From positions 1-7,357 of the forward strand of contig CAAGRM010000206.1 of the NCBI GenBank assembly GCA_900772675.1: a stretch of DNA of 7,357 nucleotides, given 5' to 3'. Below the pieces are notes generated by a model. It saw nothing but the letters and a program-made list of their open reading frames with translations. It searched no databases and was not told the origin of the DNA. Positions 1 to 5,569 of this stretch are shown here, one piece after another. The number at the start of each line of letters is the position of its first letter. Within the stretch, counting starts at the first letter, position 1. Made by a program: the position numbers and the translations under genes. Source of the DNA: Lachnospiraceae bacterium. GTDB lineage: Bacteria > Bacillota > Clostridia > Lachnospirales > Lachnospiraceae.

Positions 1-2051
1 AGATGGAAACCGAGGCGGCTGCTGTTGCGGCGCGTATTCGCGAGATGGTCGGAAATGAGGAGGTTGTGGACAAGGAGACCGGGGAATACCGGAAAATCCA
101 GTACCGCGACATCGTCATTTTGCTCCGTGCGGTCAGCGGCTGGTCGGAGACGTTTTCGCGTGTGCTCCAGGCGGCTGGAATTCCGGCTTACAGTACATCA
201 AAAACAGGATACTTTTCCACGCAGGAAATCGTTACGGTGCTGAATTATCTGCATCTGTGCGATAATCCATGTCAGGAGATTCCATTTACAGCCATTCTGC
301 GTTCCCCCATCTGCGGATGCACAGACACGGAGCTTGCGGCGGTGCGTTGTGTGGATAAAGACGTAAAAATTTACGAAGCATGTGGAAAATACGCGGTGAT
401 GGGGGATGATGAAGCACTCCGGGAGAAGCTGCGGAGGTTTCTTGCGCAGCTTGAGACGCTGCGATGCCGCGTGCCGTATACGCCGATTCATGAGCTGATC
501 ACACAGATTCTCGAGGAGACGGGCTACGGTGGCTATGCATCTGCAATGCCGGGCGGTGTGCAGCGGCGGGCGAATCTGGAAATGCTGGTGGAAAAGGCGG
601 TGGAGTTTGAGGCAACGAGTTACCGAGGACTGTTCAACTTCATCCGTTATATCGAGCAGCTGCAGAAGTATGAAGTGGATTTCGGCGAGGTGAATATTTA
701 CGGTGAGAGCGCAGATACCGTGCGTATCATGAGTATTCATAAGAGTAAGGGACTGGAGTTTCCGATTGTATTTCTCTCCGGTATGGGAAAATCATTCAAC
801 CAGATGGACAGCCGTGCAGCACTGGTGCTGCATTCCCGGATGGGCATCGGCGCAGATGCGATCGATCCCGAACACCGCGTGCGCCAGGCGACACTGCCGC
901 GGCAGATCATCCGCCAGAGCATGAAACTGGAAAATCTGGCGGAGGAACTGCGTGTGCTCTACGTTGCGATGACGCGTCCGAAGGAGAAACTGATCATGAC
1001 AGGTATGGCATCGAAGCTGGAGAGCCGCGTAAAACAGTGTGCGGCACATGCGGGACGGCAGGAAGAACTGCTGTCGTATCAAACCTTAAGCAGCGCATCC
1101 GGCTATCTTGACTGGATTCTCCCGGCTTTTTCACGAAATCGCTGTTTTGATGGGCTGTATGAGCAGTTCGGCCTTGCGGGAAATGAGAAAAATCCGCTGT
1201 ATGCGGAGAAAATTCCGGTCACAATCCGTCTTGTATCACCGGCGGGACTTGTCGAGGGCGAGGTGCTGCATCAGATGGAGCGCGCGGTCAATGAACAGAA
1301 AATCATGGAAATTCCGAAACAGCCGTCGAGAAAAGAGACGCTGAAAGAGCTTGTGGAAGAACGGTTTGCATATCAGTATCCTTATGAGAATGAGAAACAG
1401 ATTCCGGTAAAGGTAACGGTTTCCCAGCTGAAAAAGGCAGGGATGGAGGAATCGGAGATCGGAAAAGAGCTGTTTGTGCAGGAAGAACTCGTACCGATTG
1501 TGCCGGGCTTTATGAAAAAGGATCACGCTGAGGCCCTGACGGGAGCTGACCGCGGAACGGCGTACCACCGCCTGCTGGAATGTCTCGATTACCGCAGGGC
1601 GTACAGCTTCAAAGAGCTGATGGCACAGACGGAGGAACTGATTGCAGAAGGAAAAATGACGAAAGAGGCAGTGGAATGCATTTATTTCAAATCTGTTCTG
1701 GCGTTCACAAAGAGTCCGGTCGGAATGCGGATGCGGAATGCCTTTCTAAATGGAACCCTGAAGCGGGAGCAGCCGTTTGTGATGTCCGTTCCGGCAAGGG
1801 AGGCAGATCCGTCGTATCCGGCAGATGAAACGATTCTTGTGCAGGGAATCATTGATGCCTGGTTCACAGAAGGGGATGAGATTGTTCTCGTAGATTACAA
1901 GACAGACCGTGTGAAAGAAGTCGGAGAATTGAAAAAGCGGTATGAAAAACAGCTTGCGTATTACCGGCAGGCACTTGAGCGGACAACGGGGAAAAAGGTG
2001 AAAGAGAAAATTATTTATTCGCTGGCGCTGGAGGAAGAGCTGGCGCTGTAG
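1..2051 (+). CDS. addA: AddA, ATP-dependent helicase/nuclease subunit A (5'-truncated by window edge)
   Basis: C-terminal 682 codons of the AddA subunit of the AddAB double-strand-break resection enzyme, the Firmicutes counterpart of RecBCD, acting on chromosomal DNA in the cytoplasm. Residue numbers count from the ATG at base 3, which is internal because the frame is open to the window edge; full AddA is about 1,200 residues. Visible parts: UvrD-type helicase motif V around residues 239-253 (TVRIMSIHKSKGLEF), motif VI at 314-327 (EELRVLYVAMTRPK), then a RecB-family nuclease domain with H522 in GTAYHRLL, D618 in QGIIDAW, the D631-Y-K633-T-D635 signature and the QLAYY motif at 650-654. All expected nuclease residues are present, so the nuclease should be active. 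The gene ends in TAG. Its partner addB usually lies just upstream, outside this window. It has no functional link to the sugar operon downstream. Confidence 0.95.
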   Translation, partial: METEAAAVAARIREMVGNEEVVDKETGEYRKIQYRDIVILLRAVSGWSETFSRVLQAAGIPAYSTSKTGYFSTQEIVTVLNYLHLCDNPCQEIPFTAILRSPICGCTDTELAAVRCVDKDVKIYEACGKYAVMGDDEALREKLRRFLAQLETLRCRVPYTPIHELITQILEETGYGGYASAMPGGVQRRANLEMLVEKAVEFEATSYRGLFNFIRYIEQLQKYEVDFGEVNIYGESADTVRIMSIHKSKGLEFPIVFLSGMGKSFNQMDSRAALVLHSRMGIGADAIDPEHRVRQATLPRQIIRQSMKLENLAEELRVLYVAMTRPKEKLIMTGMASKLESRVKQCAAHAGRQEELLSYQTLSSASGYLDWILPAFSRNRCFDGLYEQFGLAGNEKNPLYAEKIPVTIRLVSPAGLVEGEVLHQMERAVNEQKIMEIPKQPSRKETLKELVEERFAYQYPYENEKQIPVKVTVSQLKKAGMEESEIGKELFVQEELVPIVPGFMKKDHAEALTGADRGTAYHRLLECLDYRRAYSFKELMAQTEELIAEGKMTKEAVECIYFKSVLAFTKSPVGMRMRNAFLNGTLKREQPFVMSVPAREADPSYPADETILVQGIIDAWFTEGDEIVLVDYKTDRVKEVGELKKRYEKQLAYYRQALERTTGKKVKEKIIYSLALEEELAL
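2021..2048 (+). repeat. 10-bp direct repeat at the 3' end of addA
   Basis: GCTGGCGCTG occurs at 2021-2030 and again at 2039-2048, exactly 18 bases apart. It is therefore in frame and encodes a repeated Leu-Ala-Leu around a run of glutamates at the very C-terminus. It is consistent with a six-codon slippage duplication, but chance with biased codon use is also possible. Confidence 0.5.
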
Positions 2052-2074
2052 AGAAGAGGGCGGCAGAGAGATGG

Positions 2075-2130
2075 ACAAAACGGACAAAAATCATCTCACA
2101 AAATCAAGTACAAAAAGATTATGGTAATAT
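2075..2130 (+). promoter_or_regulatory. Candidate extended -10 promoter preceded by ACAAAA box cluster
   Basis: ACAAAA occurs at 2075-2080, 2084-2089, 2098-2103 and 2110-2115; the first two lie in a GGACAAAA direct repeat. They are followed by TGGTAATAT at 2122-2130, which fits an extended -10 (TGN plus TAATAT). No good -35 is present at the right spacing (AATCAA at 2102-2107), so an activator would be expected if this is real. A transcript would begin near 2137, immediately before the hairpin at 2140-2186. Function is unproven and the A-rich composition makes chance matches likely. Confidence 0.3.
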
Positions 2131-2139
2131 AAAAAAAGA

Positions 2140-2186
2140 AAGATCCCCTGGTTTAGGACGAAAAAATGTCGCAAACAGGGGATTTT
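2140..2186. terminator. GC-rich hairpin, probable (possibly bidirectional) intrinsic terminator after addA
   Basis: Arms 2140-2150 and 2176-2186 pair over 11 bp including CCCCTG/CAGGGG and one G-U. Past a bulged G2151, TTT (2152-2154) can pair with AAA (2173-2175), leaving an 18-base loop. On the + strand the T-run is short and lies mostly inside the right arm (GGGGATTTTCTGTG), so termination of addA transcripts is plausible but not textbook. On the minus strand the stem is followed by TTTCTTTTTTTATATT, a much better U-tract, although no minus-strand gene is visible here to need it. Confidence 0.6.
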
Positions 2187-2420
2187 CTGTGTCCGTGCAG
2201 AAAACCGAAGGAGACATGAAAAAGCTGCCGGGATTCAGAGAGTATCTGCACAGCCCTTAGCTAAACAGCGAAACAACTCCGAAGAATGCGTTGGCGAATG
2301 AAAGAAAAGGGAATTATTCACTTTATAATGTTAAGTGACTTATTGTAAATACGACTGAGTGCTGACCATGAAAACAAAAGATACAAAGACTAACCGCTCG
2401 ATCTATACAAATTAAACACA

Positions 2421-2436
2421 GAAAATCAGAATTTTC
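2421..2436. promoter_or_regulatory. Inverted repeat upstream of the regulator promoter, candidate protein-binding site
   Basis: GAAAAT at 2421-2426 and ATTTTC at 2431-2436 are perfect inverted copies separated by CAGA. The site lies 24 bases upstream of the -35 at 2461, a position suited to an activator or a second operator. It does not match the CcpA cre consensus because the central CG is missing. A/T-rich 6-bp arms can arise by chance. Confidence 0.3.
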
Positions 2437-2460
2437 ATATGCAAAATAACGAAAAACATA

Positions 2461-2489
2461 TTGACATTTGAAATAAAGAATGGTAACAT
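2461..2489 (+). promoter_or_regulatory. Sigma-A promoter for the LacI-family regulator and downstream operon
   Basis: A perfect -35 hexamer TTGACA (2461-2466), a 17-base spacer and the -10 hexamer TAACAT (2484-2489), with TG one base before the -10 (extended -10). Expected start of transcription is near 2496, giving a leader of about 36 bases before the ATG at 2532. This is the best promoter in the window and probably drives the whole cluster, as the following genes are separated by short gaps. Confidence 0.85.
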
Positions 2490-2497
2490 TTAGTTAC
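2483..2497. promoter_or_regulatory. Candidate operator palindrome overlapping the -10
   Basis: GTAAC (2483-2487) and GTTAC (2493-2497) are perfect inverted copies around ATTTA. The dyad covers the -10 and the expected transcription start, so a bound repressor would block RNA polymerase. Its size and position suit a LacI-family autoregulatory operator, but it lacks the central CG common in that family, so the assignment is an inference. Confidence 0.45.
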
Positions 2498-2531
2498 AAG
2501 TTAAGAAACAAATAGAGAGGCTGTTGGTAAC

Positions 2532-3557
2532 ATGGCAGAGAGAAAATCAGTATCCATGCAAGACCTGGCAGATAAGCTGGGCATCAGTAAAGTAACAGTT
2601 TCCAAAGCGCTGAACGGAAAAGAAGGCGTGGGAGAAGAGCTGAAAGAAAAGATTTTTGCACTTGCGAGAGAATCCGGTTATGTCCTCCCGGACTACGGAA
2701 AACGGAAGAGCAAAAAAGTCGGTATCATCATGAGTCCGCGGTTCAGCTCCGGAGACGAAGGAAAATTTTATATGGCAATGTACGAGCGGATCATCTACGA
2801 GCTGCAGAAAGCATCCTGCTCGAGTATCATGATTTCTCCGACAACAGCAACACTCCCGTCGGACATGAACACGATACAGACGCGAGGGCTGTTCGACGGC
2901 CTGATCTTTCTTGGTATTCTCGATAAGGGTGTCCGGGAGCAGATTGCACAGATCGATCTCCCGAAGGTGTATGTGGACATCTACGATCAGACCCACAAAT
3001 CCGATTCCGTTATCACCGAGAATATTTACAGCTCCTATGAGCTGACTAATTACCTGATCCAGCAGGGTCACACAGACATCGGATTTGTCGGAACCGTAGG
3101 AAGTACAACCAGTATTTCCGACCGATATCTCGGATATCTGCGGAGAATGCTGGAGGAGGGGATTTCCCCGAAAAATGAGTGGAGAATCCCGGACCGGAGC
3201 GAGGAAGGCATTGCCATTCCGCTTTTGCTGCCGGAGAAGCTACCCACCGCATTTGTCTGTAACTGCGATGCCACCGCATTCAAATTAGTGCAGACGTTAA
3301 AAGAGCGTGGAATCCGCGTGCCGGAGGATATTTCCGTGACCGGTTTTGATGATTCCATTTATGCACAGCTGTGCAGTCCGCCGCTCACCACGGTTGCGGT
3401 TGACACCGATGCGATTGCACGTCTTGCGGCAAAGCGTATGATCAAACATATGAATGAACCGCAGAAAAAGGGCGGCGAGGTATACCGCATCCCCGGAAAG
3501 ATTATTTACCGGGATTCCGTTTGTAAGATAAACGGATCAAGTGATAAGCCCGATTAA
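2532..3557 (+). CDS. LacI-family transcriptional regulator
   Basis: A 341-residue protein, the usual length for a LacI/GalR repressor. The N-terminal helix-turn-helix spans about residues 9-28 (MQDLADKLGISKVTVSKALN), followed by the hinge to about residue 60. From about residue 63 (KVGIIMS) there is a periplasmic-binding-protein-like sensor domain, with the family-typical VTGFDDS segment at 269-275 and a C-terminal RDS motif. The start ATG has GAGAGG 11 bases upstream, slightly far but the only reasonable site. It is first in a cluster with a sugar ABC transporter and a GH125 enzyme, and the next gene starts 22 bases after its stop. It therefore probably senses a sugar from that pathway and represses the operon including itself. 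The effector is unknown; a mannose-derived ligand is inference. Its last codons form part of the 3549-3562 palindrome. Confidence 0.93.
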   Translation: MAERKSVSMQDLADKLGISKVTVSKALNGKEGVGEELKEKIFALARESGYVLPDYGKRKSKKVGIIMSPRFSSGDEGKFYMAMYERIIYELQKASCSSIMISPTTATLPSDMNTIQTRGLFDGLIFLGILDKGVREQIAQIDLPKVYVDIYDQTHKSDSVITENIYSSYELTNYLIQQGHTDIGFVGTVGSTTSISDRYLGYLRRMLEEGISPKNEWRIPDRSEEGIAIPLLLPEKLPTAFVCNCDATAFKLVQTLKERGIRVPEDISVTGFDDSIYAQLCSPPLTTVAVDTDAIARLAAKRMIKHMNEPQKKGGEVYRIPGKIIYRDSVCKINGSSDKPD

Positions 3558-3562
3558 TCGGG
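3549..3562. promoter_or_regulatory. Perfect 14-bp palindrome at the regulator/permease junction
   Basis: CCCGATTAATCGGG is its own reverse complement and contains the regulator's last two codons and its TAA stop (3555-3557). The right arm runs into the ribosome site of the permease (GGAGAAGGAGG, 3561-3571). As RNA it could form a 5-bp stem with a TTAA loop beside the ribosome site; as DNA it could be an internal operator. The dyad is seen directly; its role is inferred. Confidence 0.45.
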
Positions 3563-3565
3563 AGA

Positions 3566-3571
3566 AGGAGG
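3566..3571 (+). promoter_or_regulatory. Strong ribosome binding site that selects a TTG start for the first permease
   Basis: AGGAGG lies 8 bases before TTG at 3580. The only upstream alternative in frame, GTG at 3541, would overlap the regulator by 17 bases, has no comparable ribosome site, and would place this purine-rich site inside the coding region. The TTG is therefore preferred. Confidence 0.8.
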
Positions 3572-3579
3572 AAAAAATC

Positions 3580-4530
3580 TTGAGTAAACCAAGCAAAAAG
3601 AAAAAAGGACGCTGGACCAAGAATGACACGGAGCTGACCGTCATGGCGCTGCCGACCACCGTCTGGTACATTCTGTTCTGCTTCCTGCCGATGTTCGGTC
3701 TGATCATTGCATTCAAGAACTACAAAATCACCGGTGGAAAGAGTTTCATTTACAACCTGTTCCACAGTGACTGGGCCGGATTTAAAAACTTTTCGTTCCT
3801 GATCAGATCCAATGATCTGTTCGTCATCCTGCGAAACACAATCCTGTATAACCTGGCATTTATCGCCCTGGGTATGGTGTTTTCAGTAGGACTGGCTATC
3901 ATGATCAGCCTGCTGCACAACAAAAGAGCATCGAAGGTATATCAGACCATGATGTTCTTCCCGTACTTCATGTCATGGGTTGTAGCTTCCTACTTCCTGG
4001 ATGCATTCCTGAACCAGGATAACGGTCTGATCAACAGCATTCTGAGAAACGCAGGCAAGGAGCCGATTCAGTGGTACATGAGTGCCGGTGTATGGCCATT
4101 TATCCTGATCTTCATGTATCTGTGGAAATCCACCGGATACAACATGGTCATTTACCTGTCCAGTATTTCCGGTATTGATACAACACTGTATGAGGCAGCC
4201 GTTATGGACGGCGCCAACAAAAGACAGCAGGTATGGCATATCACCCTGCCGTGCTTAAAGAGCGTCATTATCATGATGTTCATCCTGAATGTCGGAAAGG
4301 TCTTTTACTCCGACTTCGGACTGTTCTTCCAGCTTTCCCAGGGAGCGAGCGGTTCGATTTTCAAAACGACAGCAACTATCGACACATACGTATACAATGC
4401 ACTGCAGTCTTCTACTCCGATCGGAATGACTTCTGCGGCAACATTCTTCCAGTCTGTTGCATGCTGCATCACCATCCTTCTTGCCAATGCCATTGTGAAG
4501 AAGATTGATGAAGACAGCGCGATTATTTAA
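3580..4530 (+). CDS. Sugar ABC transporter permease, LplB-like (CUT1 family)
   Basis: An inner-membrane permease of 316 residues, starting at TTG. A basic cytoplasmic N-terminus (SKPSKKKKGR) precedes a first membrane segment around residues 20-45, a second around 86-112, and further segments near 124-142, 168-185, 228-245 and 285-305. The cytoplasmic coupling loop at about 205-222 reads EAAVMDGANKRQQVWHITLP, the EAA motif that docks with the ATPase. The sequence style matches the LplB-type permeases that pair with large lipoprotein binding proteins and import oligosaccharides. It pairs with the permease starting 12 bases after its stop, and the two would form the membrane channel for the binding protein at 5570. 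Substrate cannot be read from this protein. A longer form from GTG 3541 (329 residues) is possible but less likely. Confidence 0.92.
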   Translation: MSKPSKKKKGRWTKNDTELTVMALPTTVWYILFCFLPMFGLIIAFKNYKITGGKSFIYNLFHSDWAGFKNFSFLIRSNDLFVILRNTILYNLAFIALGMVFSVGLAIMISLLHNKRASKVYQTMMFFPYFMSWVVASYFLDAFLNQDNGLINSILRNAGKEPIQWYMSAGVWPFILIFMYLWKSTGYNMVIYLSSISGIDTTLYEAAVMDGANKRQQVWHITLPCLKSVIIMMFILNVGKVFYSDFGLFFQLSQGASGSIFKTTATIDTYVYNALQSSTPIGMTSAATFFQSVACCITILLANAIVKKIDEDSAII

Positions 4531-4542
4531 GGAGGTACAAAA

Positions 4543-5475
4543 ATGGCAAAAAAGAAAAAAGATCTTGATCTGGCTTCCTCTTCACATTTAAATCAGATCC
4601 AGGGATCTACAAATGCAATTTTCAATGTTATTTTTGTGATCCTTGCCCTGGCCTGCATTATCCCGGTGGTATTCATCTTCATGATCTCGATTTCTTCCGA
4701 GCATTCGATTAAGATGAACGGCTACCAGTTTATCCCGAGCGCATACTCGCTGGATTCCTACAAATTCCTTCTTCGGGAAGGACAGATGATCCTGACAGCA
4801 CTTGGCGTTTCCGTTGCGGTAACGGTTATCGGTACGGTAATCGGAGTTGCCCTTACAATGCTGATGGGTTACGTTCTTTCCAGAAGCACCTACAAACTGA
4901 ACGGATTCTTCACCATGGTCGTTTTTATTCCAATGATCTTCAATGGTGGTATGATTTCTTCTTATGTAGTTAACACACAGTTCCTCAACCTGAAAAACAG
5001 TATCTGGGCGCTGATCCTTCCGCTTTGTGTTTCTTCGTTCAACGTTGTTATCTGTAAAACGTTCTTCAAGACCAACATTCCGGAATCCATCATTGAGTCG
5101 GCACAGATCGACGGAGCAACCCAGTTCCAGATTTTCGGAAAGATCGCCCTGCCGCTGTCGAAACCGCTGATGGCAACGATCGCCCTGTTCCTCACCTTTG
5201 GTTACTGGAACGACTGGTTCCAGTCTTCCCTGTACATCAGCGATACAAAGCTGTATTCCCTGCAGGCTCTGCTGGATCACGTACAGAGAAATATTGAGAT
5301 GATGGCAAACAACCCGTCTCTTGGCGTTACCACGGCACAGTACATGAACTCGATGCCAAAAGAGGGCGCCCGTATGGCGATGGCAATCATCATCATCATC
5401 CCGATCGCATGCTGCTATCCGTTCTTCCAGAAATACTTCATTTCCGGTCTGACGGTTGGTGCGGTAAAAGGCTGA
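4543..5475 (+). CDS. Sugar ABC transporter permease, YtcP/MalG-like (CUT1 family)
   Basis: The second membrane subunit, 310 residues, with GGAGG (4531-4535) 7 bases before its ATG and a gap of 12 bases after the preceding permease. A lysine-rich N-terminus (MAKKKKDLDL) is followed by six predicted membrane segments around residues 25-48, 82-113, 120-142, 152-173, 208-230 and 282-303. The coupling loop starts at about residue 185 with ESAQIDGATQFQIFGKIALP, an EAA-type motif in which Ser replaces the middle Ala. The C-terminus (FISGLTVGAVKG) is typical of the YtcP-type partner of LplB-like permeases. It forms a heterodimer with the permease encoded upstream. No ATPase gene follows, as is common for this transporter class in Firmicutes, where a multitask MsmK/MsmX-type ATPase serves several importers. 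Confidence 0.93.
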   Translation: MAKKKKDLDLASSSHLNQIQGSTNAIFNVIFVILALACIIPVVFIFMISISSEHSIKMNGYQFIPSAYSLDSYKFLLREGQMILTALGVSVAVTVIGTVIGVALTMLMGYVLSRSTYKLNGFFTMVVFIPMIFNGGMISSYVVNTQFLNLKNSIWALILPLCVSSFNVVICKTFFKTNIPESIIESAQIDGATQFQIFGKIALPLSKPLMATIALFLTFGYWNDWFQSSLYISDTKLYSLQALLDHVQRNIEMMANNPSLGVTTAQYMNSMPKEGARMAMAIIIIIPIACCYPFFQKYFISGLTVGAVKG

Positions 5476-5569
5476 TCGACCATTTACTCTATGGATCTCA
5501 TACTGAAGCAAAAGGCTTCGGTTAAGGATAATTTCAACATTCTATATTTTATATCAGGAGGATGCTACA
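5476..5569 (+). promoter_or_regulatory. 94-base junction before the binding protein, with hairpin and strong ribosome site
   Basis: This is the longest gap among the transporter genes. A hairpin with arms 5502-5509 and 5515-5522 (core GAAGC/GCTTC, 8 bp with one G-U, loop AAAAG) sits in the middle. It has no T-run, so it is not an obvious terminator and may mark a processing or stability element. AGGAGG (5556-5561) lies 8 bases before the ATG at 5570. A TATATT at 5543-5548 lacks a -35 partner, so I do not call an internal promoter. Confidence 0.45.

Larger units (their letters stand above)
2052..2531. other. 480-base intergenic region between addA and the LacI-family regulator
   Basis: No convincing protein gene lies here. 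From left to right it holds: four ACAAAA boxes before an extended -10 candidate (2075-2130); a GC-rich hairpin (2140-2186); a 14-codon reading frame at 2216-2260 and a 15-codon one at 2368-2415, neither with a well-placed ribosome site; a short palindrome TAAGTGACTTA (2332-2342) next to an isolated TATAAT (2324-2329) with no -35 partner; the inverted repeat GAAAAT-CAGA-ATTTTC (2421-2436); and the regulator promoter (2461-2489). The region is clearly A/T-richer than addA. Its length and the orphan promoter-like elements may mean it once held another gene, but no recognisable remnant was seen. Confidence 0.7.

Noticed and set aside
198..740. A 180-codon minus-strand frame opposite addA
   Set aside because: Shadow of the addA coding frame; the product is rich in His, Arg and Leu without motifs.
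2324..2329. TATAAT as an additional promoter upstream of the regulator
   Set aside because: No -35-like hexamer at 16-18 bases upstream; TTGGCG at 2291 is 27 bases away, too far.
2461..2531. CcpA cre site in the operon promoter
   Set aside because: No sequence with the cre core (TGWAANCGNTNWCA) was found there; the visible dyads lack the central CG.
2547..3071. A 174-codon minus-strand frame opposite the LacI-family gene
   Set aside because: Fully inside a clear regulator gene, with no recognisable domain and no promoter or ribosome site seen for it.
4588..5511. A 307-codon open frame on the minus strand opposite the second permease
   Set aside because: It lies entirely antisense to a well-supported permease gene, its product is rich in Arg, His, Asn and Asp with no recognisable motif, and it follows from the codon bias of the + strand gene.
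5543..5548. TATATT as an internal promoter for the binding protein
   Set aside because: The hexamer at the matching -35 position is GGTTAA, and the TG of an extended -10 is absent.
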